Origin: Variovorax sp. SG517
Lineage (GTDB): Bacteria > Pseudomonadota > Gammaproteobacteria > Burkholderiales > Burkholderiaceae_C
Direction: 5' to 3'
Assembly (NCBI RefSeq): GCF_013376045.1
Contig: NZ_JABMJG010000004.1
Location: 558,001 to 622,000, forward strand
Length of the DNA stretch: 64,000 nt
The notes beneath the pieces were generated by a model. It ran no database searches and had not been told where the DNA came from. It worked only from the letters and a program-made list of their open reading frames with translations. Position numbers and translations under genes: made by a program. Below, piece after piece: positions 27,555 to 36,234 of the stretch (within the stretch, counting starts at the first letter, position 1; each line of letters starts with the position of its first letter).

Positions 27555-28922
27555 TCAGGAAAGCTCGGCGGCCGCGATGTCTTCGAGCGAACGGCCGCGC
27601 GTGGGAATGCCCATGAAGGTGACGGCCGCGGCGCCCAGCAGCAGTACGGCCGTCGTCATGCCGAACACGCCCGCGAAGCCCAGCGCCGGATACACGAAGC
27701 CGACCAGGATCGGCGCCGTGATGCCGCCGATGCGCCCGATGGCCGACGCCAGCCCCGCGCCGGTGGCGCGCACCTGCGTCGGGAACACTTCGGGCGTGTA
27801 GGCATAGACGCCCGCGTAGGTGCCGTTCATGAAGAAGGACAGCAGCACGCCCGCCGCCATGATCTGCGTGTCGCTGTGCGTGAAGGCCAGCCCCAGCGCT
27901 GCGATGCCGCCCAGCAGCATGTAGGCCACGATGGTGGCCTGCCGGCCGATCTTCTCGTTGAGCCAGGCGGCCGAGAAGTAGCCCGGGATCTGCGCCAGGT
28001 ACATCACCAGCGAATAGCCGAAGCTCTTGGTGATGGTCATGCCGTTCTGGATCAGCAGGCTCGGGATCCAGGTGAAGAACGAGTAGTAGCTGAAGGTGAT
28101 CGACAGCCACATCAGCCAGGTCATGACGCTGATGCGCATGAGCTTGCTGGAAACCAGCGTGGCGTAGTTCTTCAGCAGGCTGCCGCGGCTGCTGCTGGGC
28201 GGCGGCGCGGCCACGTCCTCGGCGTTGAGGGCAGGCAGCGCGAGGCCGCGGCGCGCCATGTCGGATTCCATCGCGTCGACGATGGTGTCGGCCTCGGCCT
28301 GCCGGCCTTGGCTCTCGAGCCAGCGCGGCGACTCCGGCAGCGCGCGGCGCCACCACAGCAAGAGCAGCACCGGCAGCGCGGTGATGAAGATCACGATGCG
28401 CCAGCCCTGCGGGTGCGCCGGCACGATGAAGTAGCCCAGCAGCGCCGCCGCCACGAAGCCGAACGAGAAGAAGCCCGCCAGCGCCCCGGTGAAGGTGCCG
28501 CGGTAGCGGCGCGCCACGAACTCCGACAGGTAGGGCGCGATGATCGCGCTCTCGGCCCCCGCGCCGAAGCCGGCCACGATGCGCAGGCCGAGGAATACCG
28601 TCCAGCTGTCGACCATGCCGCTGAAGAGCGAGGCCACGCAGTAGATCGCCAGTGCCGACATCATCACCTTGCGCCGCCCGAACAGGTCGCCGCAGGTGCC
28701 GGCCGCGAGCGCGCCGAAGAAGAAGCCGATGAAGTTCGCGCTGGCCAGCACGCCGATCTGCACACTGCCGAGCCCCCATTCGGTGCGCAGCACCGGCAGC
28801 ACGAAGGCGATTACGGCTGCATCCATTGCATCGAAGGTGTAGCCCAGTCCTCCCATGAGGAGCAGGCGCCGGTGAAAGCCGGAGAACGGCAGGCGCTCGA
28901 TGCGGGCAGACAGCATGGTCAT
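27555..28922 (-). CDS. MFS transporter (sugar porter/SV2-like, possible organic acid symporter)
   Basis: A 455-residue inner-membrane protein with 12 hydrophobic segments. Motifs include DAMDAAVIAFVLPVLRTEWGL in TM1, the MFS loop GDLFGRRKVM between TM2 and TM3, and the sugar-porter-like PESPRWLESQGR after TM6. A loop of ~50 residues separates the two halves. Relatives carry aromatic acids, niacin or other organic acids. It heads an operon with the GAF and amidohydrolase genes and is divergent from a LysR regulator. The start could be two codons later (28916). Confidence 0.87.
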   Translation of the reverse strand: MTMLSARIERLPFSGFHRRLLLMGGLGYTFDAMDAAVIAFVLPVLRTEWGLGSVQIGVLASANFIGFFFGALAAGTCGDLFGRRKVMMSALAIYCVASLFSGMVDSWTVFLGLRIVAGFGAGAESAIIAPYLSEFVARRYRGTFTGALAGFFSFGFVAAALLGYFIVPAHPQGWRIVIFITALPVLLLLWWRRALPESPRWLESQGRQAEADTIVDAMESDMARRGLALPALNAEDVAAPPPSSSRGSLLKNYATLVSSKLMRISVMTWLMWLSITFSYYSFFTWIPSLLIQNGMTITKSFGYSLVMYLAQIPGYFSAAWLNEKIGRQATIVAYMLLGGIAALGLAFTHSDTQIMAAGVLLSFFMNGTYAGVYAYTPEVFPTQVRATGAGLASAIGRIGGITAPILVGFVYPALGFAGVFGMTTAVLLLGAAAVTFMGIPTRGRSLEDIAAAELS

Positions 28923-29025
28923 GTGAATCCCTCGACTTCGGTGGTGCGTTGAAAGAGCAACGGTGGCGAAGCGGCAGATCGTAGGATCGCGGGGATATCA
29001 CGACAAATTTATATGCGTGATTGTG

Positions 29026-29046
29026 TTCATTGACCCAGTGAATGAA
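29026..29046. promoter_or_regulatory. Probable LysR-type binding site
   Basis: TTCATT-N9-AATGAA, an interrupted palindrome containing the T-N11-A pattern of LysR boxes (TTCAT-N11-ATGAA), lies in the gap between the MFS operon and the divergent LysR gene, ~20 bases before the LysR start. Its position suits autoregulation and control of the divergent operon. Confidence 0.6.
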
Positions 29047-29066
29047 ATGACCGGACGGGGCACGCC

Positions 29067-29981
29067 ATGAACTACCGCAATGCCGACCTCAACCTGCTCA
29101 AGGTGTTCGAGGCGCTCATGACCGAAGGCAACGTCACGCGCGCGGCCGGCAAGCTGTCGCTGACGCAGCCGGCCGTGAGCAACGCGCTGCGCCGGCTGCG
29201 CGACACCTTCGACGATCCGCTCTTCGTGCGCAGCGGCGCGGGCGTCAACCCGACGCGGCGCGCCATCGACCTGTGGGAGCCGCTGTCGCAGTCGCTGCAG
29301 GCGATCCGCGCGACCATGGACGTCGAGCACTTCGATGCGCTGCGCAGCACGGCGAGCGTGAGCATCGCCATGTCCGACTACGTGGCGTCCATCGTGGTGC
29401 CGCGGCTGGCGCAGAGGCTGGGCAAGGTCGCGCCGTCGATGCAGGTCCACGCCATTCCCAACACGCTGGTCGACTTCGGCCCGGTGCTGGCCGACAACAA
29501 GGCCGACTTCGCCATCAGCGTCTACAACGAAGAGGTGCGGAGGCCGGCGTTCCTCAAGTCGCGGGCGCTGTGGTCGCCCGACTTCGTCTGCATCATGCGG
29601 GCGGGCCATCCGCTGGCGCGCGCCGAGAGGATCCCGCTGAAGAAGTTTCTTGCCGCGCGCCACGTGGACGTGAGCCTGGTCGGCAAGACCACGCCCACCT
29701 ACGACCTGTTCCTGCGCAGCCGCGGGCTGCAGCGCAACCTGGTCGCGACGGTGAACCACTACGGCGCGGCCTACGAGGTGGTGCGCCGCTCCGACCTGAT
29801 CGCCGTGCTGCCGTGGTCGGAGAAGTTCGAGCCGCCGCGCCTGACGGGCCTGCGCAAGATGCCCGTTCCGCTGGAAGCGCCACCGCGCATCATCGAACTC
29901 TTCTGGCACCAGCGCAACGAGAGCTCGGGCCTGCACCGGTGGCTGAAGAACACGCTGCTCGACCTGTTCGAGCAGGCCTGA
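29067..29981 (+). CDS. LysR-family transcriptional regulator
   Basis: A 304-residue LysR protein of the NodD/LinR-like subgroup, which starts DLNLLKVFEALMTEGNVTRAA and has helix-turn-helix LSLTQPAVSNALRRLRD. The C-terminal domain ends with the LFWHQRNESSGLHRWLKN segment typical of this subgroup, which often responds to aromatic compounds. It is divergent from the MFS-GAF-amidohydrolase operon and probably activates it. A candidate LysR box lies just upstream. Confidence 0.9.
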   Translation: MNYRNADLNLLKVFEALMTEGNVTRAAGKLSLTQPAVSNALRRLRDTFDDPLFVRSGAGVNPTRRAIDLWEPLSQSLQAIRATMDVEHFDALRSTASVSIAMSDYVASIVVPRLAQRLGKVAPSMQVHAIPNTLVDFGPVLADNKADFAISVYNEEVRRPAFLKSRALWSPDFVCIMRAGHPLARAERIPLKKFLAARHVDVSLVGKTTPTYDLFLRSRGLQRNLVATVNHYGAAYEVVRRSDLIAVLPWSEKFEPPRLTGLRKMPVPLEAPPRIIELFWHQRNESSGLHRWLKNTLLDLFEQA

Positions 29982-30002
29982 ACGCCTGCCCTCGGCGGAA
30001 AG

Positions 30003-31820
30003 TCAGCCCTCGAGCCGCACCACCTGCGCGTCGGCACCGGCAGGCGAGCGAGCATGCAGCCGCTCGACCTCGGCCGCGCGCCGCATGAGCACGGCGCGCT
30101 GGTTGATGTAGCCCTTGTCGGTGATCTCGCCCGCGTCGAGGCTCGGCGGCTCCGACAGCACCAGCGCGCAGGCGGGGCATTGCGACGAGCCCGCGCCTTC
30201 GTCGCGCAGCGATCGCATCACGGCGGCGATGCGATCGCCCAGCGCCTGCGGCGAGAGCGCGGCGCCCTGGGGGCTCGCGAAGACCAGCATGCCGATCTCG
30301 TCGCGGTCGTGGCCGGTGAGCACGATGTCCTGCACGTGCGGCGCGAGCATCGACACCAGCTTCACGCGCAGCGTGCCCACCGACACCCAGGTGCCGCTGG
30401 AGAGCTTGAAGTCTTCCGCCACGCGGCCGTCGAAGATCACGCCCTGCGCGGGCTGCGAAGGGTCGGCCAGGAAGCCGGCGTCGCCGATGCGGTAGTAGCC
30501 TTCTTCATCGAAGGCCTGCGCCGTTTCGCGCGGTGCGTCGCGGTAGCCGGGAAACACCGACACACCCTTGACGCGCATCTCCAGCTTCTCGCCATTGGGC
30601 ACGAACTTCAGCTCCAGCCCCGGCAGCGGCGCGCCGATGCAGCCGGCGCCGTCGAGCTGCCAGTGCGCCGAGGTGATGGCGGGCGAGGTCTCCGTCGCAC
30701 CCCACGAGGTGGTGAGCCACAGCGGCCGCTCGGGCCGCACGCGCCGGGCCACCGCCTCGAGCCTCTGCCAGGTGGAGGGCGCAAGCGCCGCCGCCGCGTA
30801 GAAGGCAAGGCGCAGCCGCGAGAACACCTCGGCGGCCAGCGCATCGTCGGCCTCCAGGAAGGGCAGCAGCATGTCGAAGCCGCGCGGCACGTTGAACAGC
30901 AGCGTGGGCTTCACCTCGCGCAGGTTGCGCACCGTCTTCTCGATCAGCCCGGGCGCTGGCCGACCCTCGTCGATGTAGAGCGCGCCGCCGTGGCACAGCA
31001 CCATGTGCAGGTTGTGGTTGGCGCCGAAGGTGTGGCTCCAGGGCAGCCAGTCGACCAGCACCGGCTTCTCCTGCGAAAGGAAGCGCCAAGTCTGCGCCAT
31101 CATCTGCTGGTTGGCGCACAGCATGCGGTGCGTGTTGATGACCACCTTGGGCTTGCCGGTGGAGCCGGAAGTCAGCAGGTACTTGGCGTGCGTGTCGGGC
31201 CGCACGTTAGCGAAAGCCTGCATCACGGCGGGCGTTTCCTTCGCCGCGAGCAACTGATCGAATGACATTGCACCGGGATGAGCATCGGCGTTGCGGCTGA
31301 ACACCGTAAACGCTTCGACGCCGCAACCCGCGAGCGAGCCGCCGTACACCTTCGCGTCGGATGCATAGATCAGCGCGGGCTTCAGCGCCTGCAGCATGCC
31401 GTGCAGCCGCGACGGGTCCTTCGCCATGCGGGAGTAGGCGCTGGACAGCGAGCAGGCAGTGCGGCCGATGTGCATGGCCGCGAGCATCAGGACCGCGTGG
31501 TCGATGGCGTTGTCCGAGAGGATCACGACCGGCTGGCCCGCCGGCAGGTTCAGGTCGAGCAGGCCTTGTGCCACTGAGCCGACTATTTGGCGCAATGCGC
31601 GGTAGTCGAGCTTGCGCCAGTTTTCGCCGCTCTCGTCGCGTTCAGCGAAGGCCAGCGCGTCGGGTGTCTCGCTCGCCCAGCGTTCGATCCATTCGCCGAT
31701 GCAGCGCGCATACGGCTTCAGCGTCATCGGCGAACGCAGCGCGAAGGAGCCGTCGTCGAAGTCGATGCGCACCGTGCGGGGTGGAGCGATCAGGGTTTCG
31801 TCGTTGAGGAAGTCGGTCAT
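30003..31820 (-). CDS. Feruloyl-CoA synthase-like AMP-binding ligase
   Basis: A 605-residue acyl/aryl-CoA ligase. The adenylation P-loop is LLTSGSTGKPKVVINTHRM, and the later core motif reads TTSWGATETSPA. The N-terminal extension (VRIDFDDGSFALRSPMTLKPYA) and SLSSAYSRMAKDPSRLHGM resemble feruloyl-CoA synthases, which activate hydroxycinnamates to CoA esters. Substrate identity is uncertain: no feruloyl-CoA hydratase-lyase or vanillin dehydrogenase is adjacent. The start at 31820 (MTDFLNDETL) is chosen over an ATG 12 codons upstream that falls in repeat-like sequence. A long repeat element lies directly before the start. Confidence 0.82.
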   Translation of the reverse strand: MTDFLNDETLIAPPRTVRIDFDDGSFALRSPMTLKPYARCIGEWIERWASETPDALAFAERDESGENWRKLDYRALRQIVGSVAQGLLDLNLPAGQPVVILSDNAIDHAVLMLAAMHIGRTACSLSSAYSRMAKDPSRLHGMLQALKPALIYASDAKVYGGSLAGCGVEAFTVFSRNADAHPGAMSFDQLLAAKETPAVMQAFANVRPDTHAKYLLTSGSTGKPKVVINTHRMLCANQQMMAQTWRFLSQEKPVLVDWLPWSHTFGANHNLHMVLCHGGALYIDEGRPAPGLIEKTVRNLREVKPTLLFNVPRGFDMLLPFLEADDALAAEVFSRLRLAFYAAAALAPSTWQRLEAVARRVRPERPLWLTTSWGATETSPAITSAHWQLDGAGCIGAPLPGLELKFVPNGEKLEMRVKGVSVFPGYRDAPRETAQAFDEEGYYRIGDAGFLADPSQPAQGVIFDGRVAEDFKLSSGTWVSVGTLRVKLVSMLAPHVQDIVLTGHDRDEIGMLVFASPQGAALSPQALGDRIAAVMRSLRDEGAGSSQCPACALVLSEPPSLDAGEITDKGYINQRAVLMRRAAEVERLHARSPAGADAQVVRLEG

Positions 31821-31839
31821 TTCTTTAGTCCGGGTTTTT

Positions 31840-32097
31840 GTTCGGGGTGCGTGCACAGGCCACCGGGTACTCCCCTCCGCGAATGTCCCCCGGGGCTACG
31901 CCCCTCCTCCTTTATTTCGCTGCGGGGAGCACCCGGCACCCTGTGCACAACAAGCGCTGCCGTGTGCTGCTCAGTCAACAAGTGCGTTGAGCGATCACGA
32001 CGACGGGGTGCCTTGCGGAGCGAAATAAAGGAGGAGGGCGAAGCCCGGGGGACATTCGCGGAGCAAGGTACCCCGTCGTCGTGAGCGCACCCCGAAC
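31840..32097. repeat. Nested inverted-repeat element, copy 1
   Basis: A 258-base element bounded by GTTCGGGGTGCG and CGCACCCCGAAC. Inside are two hairpin blocks: arms 31851-31875/31924-31948 (GTGCACAGG..., 25 bases each) and arms 31995-32015/32063-32082 (CACGACGACGGGG...). The two blocks enclose loops that are reverse complements of each other (TCCGCGAATGTCC...TTTATTTCGC), so the whole is a palindrome of palindromes. A third small hairpin, TCAAC-N6-GTTGA, lies in the linker. A second copy in opposite orientation is at 53913-54167. It fills the 318-base gap between two minus-strand genes. No protein gene is credible here. Confidence 0.85.
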
Positions 32098-32138
32098 CGG
32101 GCGCTCACAACACGACAAGAGTTAAACGAGGCCTCTGT

Positions 32139-33086
32139 CTAGTCGAGCTTGCCGCTATCGGCCTTCGCGCGAATCAGGTTTAACAGCAGGGTGTCGCGCG
32201 CCGCTTCGAGATCCGCTGTGTAGCGTTGCCCCAGTTCCTCGTCGACACCTTCCTTCACCTTCTTCTTCAGCTCCGCCGTCACCGACGGCGCCCCCAGGTC
32301 CTTCCACCAGTCCTCGATCGGCCCGCCCAGGTGCGCAAGCACATGCTCGATACCGTCCGCGCCGCCAGAGAGATGCAGGTTCATGAACGGCCCCATCACT
32401 GCCCAGCGCAGGCCGGGCCCGTGCGCGATGGCCGTGTCGATGTCGGCCACGCTAGCCACGCCCTGGTCGACGAGGTGGAAGGCTTCGCGCCACAGCGCCG
32501 CCTGCAGCCGGTTCGCGATGTGGCCTTTCACCTCGCGCTTCACGTGGATCGGCCGCTTGCCGATGGCTGCGTAGAAGGCCATGGTGCGCTCGATGGCCTC
32601 GGCCGAGGTCTGTTCGCCGCCGATCACCTCCACCAGCGGGATCAGGTGCGGCGGGTTGAACGGATGCCCCAGCACCACGCGCTGCGGATGCGCGCAGCCC
32701 GACTGCACGCCGCTGATTGCGAGGCCCGAGGAGCTCGATGCAAGGATCGTCTCCGGTGGCGCGGCTGCGTCCATGCGGCGGAACAGGTCGATCTTGAAAT
32801 CCATGCGCTCGGGGCCGTTCTCCTGGACGAAGTCGGCCACCGAGACGGCGTCTTCCAGGCTGTCGTGGAAGCGCAGGCGTTCGATGGAGGCACCCGGCGT
32901 GAGGCCGAAGCGCTCCAGCGTGGGCCAGTGCTTCGCCACGGCTTCGCGCAGCCGCTCTTCCGCGCCGGGCGAGGGGTCGGTCGCGTTCACGTCGAGCCCG
33001 TGCGCGAGGAAGTGCGCGGCCCAGCTCGCGCCGATCACGCCGGTGCCGACCACCGCCACGCGCTGGATGTCCGAGGATGTGCTCAT
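32139..33086 (-). CDS. 3-hydroxyacyl-CoA dehydrogenase-family protein, L-carnitine dehydrogenase-like
   Basis: A 315-residue NAD-dependent dehydrogenase. The Rossmann motif is AVVGTGVIGASWAAHFL, and the middle holds SSSSGLAISGVQ and VLGHPFNPPHLIPLVEV, where the His is the catalytic base. Size and the short C-terminal domain fit L-carnitine 3-dehydrogenase-like enzymes rather than beta-oxidation FadB. The neighbours (binding protein, BKACE) match a pathway that oxidises a 3-hydroxy acid and then cleaves the 3-keto acid. The start at 33086 overlaps the binding-protein stop by 4 bases. The true substrate could be carnitine or another 3-hydroxy acid. Confidence 0.82.
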   Translation of the reverse strand: MSTSSDIQRVAVVGTGVIGASWAAHFLAHGLDVNATDPSPGAEERLREAVAKHWPTLERFGLTPGASIERLRFHDSLEDAVSVADFVQENGPERMDFKIDLFRRMDAAAPPETILASSSSGLAISGVQSGCAHPQRVVLGHPFNPPHLIPLVEVIGGEQTSAEAIERTMAFYAAIGKRPIHVKREVKGHIANRLQAALWREAFHLVDQGVASVADIDTAIAHGPGLRWAVMGPFMNLHLSGGADGIEHVLAHLGGPIEDWWKDLGAPSVTAELKKKVKEGVDEELGQRYTADLEAARDTLLLNLIRAKADSGKLD

Positions 33087-34303
33087 GTCGATTTCCACCG
33101 CGCGCAGCGGCTCTCCGCCTTCGTGGTCCATGCGGCCTCGCCGTGGATCGGCTCGACCACCTTGTAGTAGTCCCAGGGCTCCTTCGACTCGGCTGGCGTC
33201 TTCACCTGCATCAGGTGCATGTCGTGCACCATCAGCCCGTCTTCGCGCAGCCAGCCGCCCTTGACGAACATGTCATTGAACTTCGTCTTGCGCAACTGGG
33301 CCATCACCTTGTCGGCGTCGTCGCTGCCCGCGGCCTTTACCGCCTGCAGATATTGCAGCGCTGCCGAGTAGTCGCCGGCATGGAAGGAGGAGGGCATGCG
33401 CTTGTGCCTGTCGAAGAAGCGGCGCGCCCATTCGCGCGACTCGGGGCTCTGGTTCCAGTACCAGCTGTCGGTGAGGTACATGCCCTGCGACGCCTTCAGG
33501 CCCAGCGCGTGCACGTCGTTGATGGTGATGATCATGCCCGCCAGCTTCATGTTCTTGCCGATGCCGAACTCCGCCGCCGACTTGATCGCGTTGACCGTGT
33601 CGCCGCCCGCGTTGGCCAGCGCCAGCGCCAGCACCTGCGCCTTCGAGCTCTGCGCCTGCAGCATGAACGACGAGAAGTCGCTCGCGCCCAGCGGATGCTT
33701 CACCGAGCCCGCCACCGTGCCGCCCGCGGCCTGCACCGTCTTCGTGGCGTCGTTCTGCAGCGCCGCGCCGAAGGCGTAGTCAGCCGTCACGAAATACCAG
33801 CTCTTGCCGCCGGCCTTGACCACCGCACTCGCGGTGCCGCGCGCCATGGCCACCGTGTCGTAGGCGTAGTGCACCGTGTATGGCGAGCAGTACTCGTTGG
33901 TGAGGCCCGAGGCCCCCGAGCCCACCACGAAGTAGGGCTTCTTCTTGTCGGCCGCCACGCCCGCCATGGCGATGGCCGCGCCCGAGTTGACGCCGGCGAT
34001 CAGCATGTCGACCTTCTGCACGTCGAACCACTCCCGCGCCTTGGCGGCGGCGATGTCGGGCTTGTTCTGGTGGTCGGCCGTGACCAGCTCGATCTTCCTG
34101 CCGTCGATGGCGCCGCCCATGTCGGCGATGGCCATGCGGATCGCCTCGGCGCCGGCCGGTCCGTCGTAGTCGCGGTAGATGCCCGACATGTCGCTGATGA
34201 AGCCGATGCGGATCACGTCGTCGGACACCTGGGCCGAGGCGCCCGTTGCGAAGAATGCCGCGCCGAGTGCCACGGCCAGGGCGGTGCGGGAAAGATTGCT
34301 CAT
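33083..34303 (-). CDS. Liv-type ABC substrate-binding protein (orphan)
   Basis: A 406-residue exported protein with a signal peptide (MSNLSRTALAVALGAAFFATGASA) and the type I periplasmic fold (IRIGFISDMSGIYRDYDGPAG; VNSGAAIAMAGVAADKKKPYF). It is of the Peripla_BP_6 kind used by Liv transporters for amino acids, amides or aromatic acids. No permease or ATPase gene is beside it, so it must borrow a transporter from elsewhere. It sits between the BKACE and dehydrogenase genes, which suggests that it captures their substrate. Confidence 0.88.
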   Translation of the reverse strand: MSNLSRTALAVALGAAFFATGASAQVSDDVIRIGFISDMSGIYRDYDGPAGAEAIRMAIADMGGAIDGRKIELVTADHQNKPDIAAAKAREWFDVQKVDMLIAGVNSGAAIAMAGVAADKKKPYFVVGSGASGLTNEYCSPYTVHYAYDTVAMARGTASAVVKAGGKSWYFVTADYAFGAALQNDATKTVQAAGGTVAGSVKHPLGASDFSSFMLQAQSSKAQVLALALANAGGDTVNAIKSAAEFGIGKNMKLAGMIITINDVHALGLKASQGMYLTDSWYWNQSPESREWARRFFDRHKRMPSSFHAGDYSAALQYLQAVKAAGSDDADKVMAQLRKTKFNDMFVKGGWLREDGLMVHDMHLMQVKTPAESKEPWDYYKVVEPIHGEAAWTTKAESRCARWKST

Positions 34304-34338
34304 GTACTTGTCTCCGTTCGTTTTCCTGTCGCCTGCCT

Positions 34339-35259
34339 TCAGCCCAATGCGAACTCGGGCCTGGGCGTGCCCACCCGCGGCAGGCCCATCATCTGCCGCG
34401 CCTCGGCGGGCGTGGCCACTTCCATGTCGAGCTCGCGGATCACGCGCACGATGCGCTCGGTGAGCTGCACGTTGGTAGCCAGCTCGCCCTGGCGGAAGTA
34501 GAGGTTGTCCTCCAGGCCCACGCGCGCATGGCCGCCCAGCAGCAGCGCCGCCACGTTGGCCTCCAGCTGCGAAGGGCCGATGCCGCTCACGCAGAAGATG
34601 CTGCCCTTGGGCAGCGTGTCGACCATCATCTGCAGGAAGCGCGGCGAATACGGCATCGCATTCTGGAAGTTGCGGTGCACGTTCATCACCAGGTTGATGA
34701 AGTAGGGCTCGTCGTCGTGGCCCTCGCCGATCAGCGTGGTCGTGTCCTGCAGGATGTGCGTGGGGCTGAACACTTCCCACTCGGGCTTGATGCCGCGCGC
34801 CTTCATGCCGGCGGCCAGTTCGCGCCCGCGGGTGATGGGCGTGTCCATCAGGATCTGCTTGCCCTCGAAGCTCAGGTTCAGCGTGGTCGCGTCGAGGGTG
34901 CACATCTCGGCGCCGGCGTCCATGCCCTTGATGCGCTCCTCCCACGCGATCTCCCAGCGGTCGCCGGCCAGCGGCTTGACCATGTCGCCGTGCACGCCGC
35001 CGCCGGTGGAGTTGTTGATGACGATGTCGCAGCCGCCCGCGCGGATGCGGCTGTTGATGTCGCGGTACACCTCGGCGTCGCAGGTGGCGCCGTCGTCGGG
35101 CCGGCGCGCGTGGATGGCGACCACGCTGGCGCCGGCGTTCCAGCAGCGCAGCACGTCGGCGGCGATCTCGGCGGGCTGGGTCGGGAGGTGGGGGTTCTGC
35201 GACTTGTGCGCCATGCCGCCGGTGGGGGCGATGGTCACGATCACTTTGCGCTTCGACAT
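34339..35259 (-). CDS. Beta-keto acid cleavage enzyme (BKACE)-family protein
   Basis: A 306-residue TIM-barrel protein of the family formerly called DUF849 (3-keto-5-aminohexanoate cleavage enzyme). BKACE enzymes condense a 3-keto acid with acetyl-CoA to give acetoacetate and a CoA ester, using zinc. Visible are the start [28 protein letters not shown], and the conserved Glu in [16 protein letters not shown]. The metal motif that usually reads HxH appears as [10 protein letters not shown], with one His replaced by Ala (by-eye alignment). With the dehydrogenase next to it, it would cleave the 3-keto product, as in carnitine breakdown. It is first in its operon. Confidence 0.86.
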   Translation of the reverse strand: MSKRKVIVTIAPTGGMAHKSQNPHLPTQPAEIAADVLRCWNAGASVVAIHARRPDDGATCDAEVYRDINSRIRAGGCDIVINNSTGGGVHGDMVKPLAGDRWEIAWEERIKGMDAGAEMCTLDATTLNLSFEGKQILMDTPITRGRELAAGMKARGIKPEWEVFSPTHILQDTTTLIGEGHDDEPYFINLVMNVHRNFQNAMPYSPRFLQMMVDTLPKGSIFCVSGIGPSQLEANVAALLLGGHARVGLEDNLYFRQGELATNVQLTERIVRVIRELDMEVATPAEARQMMGLPRVGTPRPEFALG

Positions 35260-35388
35260 GCTCGGGGGCTCCTGGTGTCTTTCATTGGGGCCGCGCTATT
35301 ATTTTTGGGTGCGCAGGCACACTCAGTCATCGCGACGACATTCGGGCTCAGGGTTTACGCACCCCGCGCCTTCAGGAGCTTTCATTTC

Positions 35389-36099
35389 ATGCCCACGACG
35401 AAGCCGGCCCCCAGGGCGGCATCGCTGACGATCCCGCAACTGCTGCAAGGCTCGGCCTGGTTCCCCCTGCTCGACGTGAGCGCGGGCGAGCGCGTGCTCG
35501 ACGAGATGCGCGAGGTCGAGGTGGCGGCGGGCGCCGCCCTGTGCCGGCGCGGCGACACGCCGCTGCACTGGTACGGCACGCTCGAGGGCCTGCTCAAGTG
35601 GTCGATCACCTCGAGCGACGGCCGCTCCGTGACCTTCGGCGGGCTCTCGGTAGGCAGCTGGTTCGGCGAGGGCACGCTGCTGCGCGCGCTGCCGCGCTCG
35701 GCCGACATCATCGCGCTGCGGCCCAGCCGCGTGGCGGCGCTGCCGCTGGAAACCTTCGAGTGGCTGCACCGCACGCAGCGCGGCTTCGATCACTTCCTGC
35801 TGCAGCAGATCAACGAGCGGCTGCACTGGTTCATGGGCAACTACGCGGCGCATCGCCTGCTCGACGCCGACAGCCAGGTCGCCCGCGCGCTGGCGGGGCT
35901 GTTCCACCCGTGGCTGCACCCGGGGAGCGAGCCGCACCTGCAGACCTCGCAGGAAGAGATCGCGAACCTCTCGGGTGTCTCGCGCCAGCGCTGCAATGCG
36001 GCGCTGAACCGGCTGAAGGAGGCGGGCTTCCTTCGCATCGAATACGGCGGCATCACCGTGATCGATCTCGAAGGGCTGCGGCGATTCATCAGCGAGTGA
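35389..36099 (+). CDS. Crp/Fnr-family transcriptional regulator
   Basis: A 236-residue regulator with a cNMP-binding-like beta-barrel (~25-150; VGSWFGEGTLLRALPRSADI) and a C-terminal winged helix (TSQEEIANLSGVSRQRCNAALNRL). No iron-sulfur cysteine set is present, so it is not an Fnr oxygen sensor. It is divergent from the BKACE-binding protein-dehydrogenase operon and probably controls it. The ligand is unknown. Confidence 0.86.
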   Translation: MPTTKPAPRAASLTIPQLLQGSAWFPLLDVSAGERVLDEMREVEVAAGAALCRRGDTPLHWYGTLEGLLKWSITSSDGRSVTFGGLSVGSWFGEGTLLRALPRSADIIALRPSRVAALPLETFEWLHRTQRGFDHFLLQQINERLHWFMGNYAAHRLLDADSQVARALAGLFHPWLHPGSEPHLQTSQEEIANLSGVSRQRCNAALNRLKEAGFLRIEYGGITVIDLEGLRRFISE

Positions 36100-36108
36100 G
36101 CGGATTCG

Positions 36109-36223
36109 CTCCCTCTCCCCTCGGGGAGAGGGTTGGGGTGAGGGCAAGGCGCCCGAGCAAGCGCCGCGCTCCGTTCGAGACACTCACCCTCACCCTGGCC
36201 CTCTCCCGCAAGCGGGAGAGGGG
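36109..36223. repeat. Intergenic repeat family B, inverted pair (BIME-like)
   Basis: Two ~37-base units in opposite orientation: 36109-36145 (CTCCCTCTCCCCTCGGGGAG...) and 36187-36223, separated by 41 bases. Each unit is itself palindromic, with CTCTCCC/GGGAGAG arms. Related units occur at 3248-3285, 49131-49151 and 57469-57567. The gap between the convergent Crp/Fnr and monooxygenase genes consists almost wholly of this. Confidence 0.8.
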
Positions 36224-36234
36224 ACAACACCAAG

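Noticed and set aside
31821-31856. Upstream in-frame ATG for the feruloyl-CoA synthase-like gene (adds 12 residues)
   Set aside because: The extra residues run into the repeat element boundary and lack family similarity; 31820 is a better start.
31587-32084. Open frames on both strands across the nested repeat element (also 53793-54326 and 53911-54207)
   Set aside because: They translate the palindromic repeat, give Cys/Arg/Pro-rich sequence with no family, and the same peptide pieces recur because the DNA is repeated.
36109-36223. Short repeated units considered as a CRISPR array
   Set aside because: Only two units in inverted orientation with no regular spacers and no cas genes.
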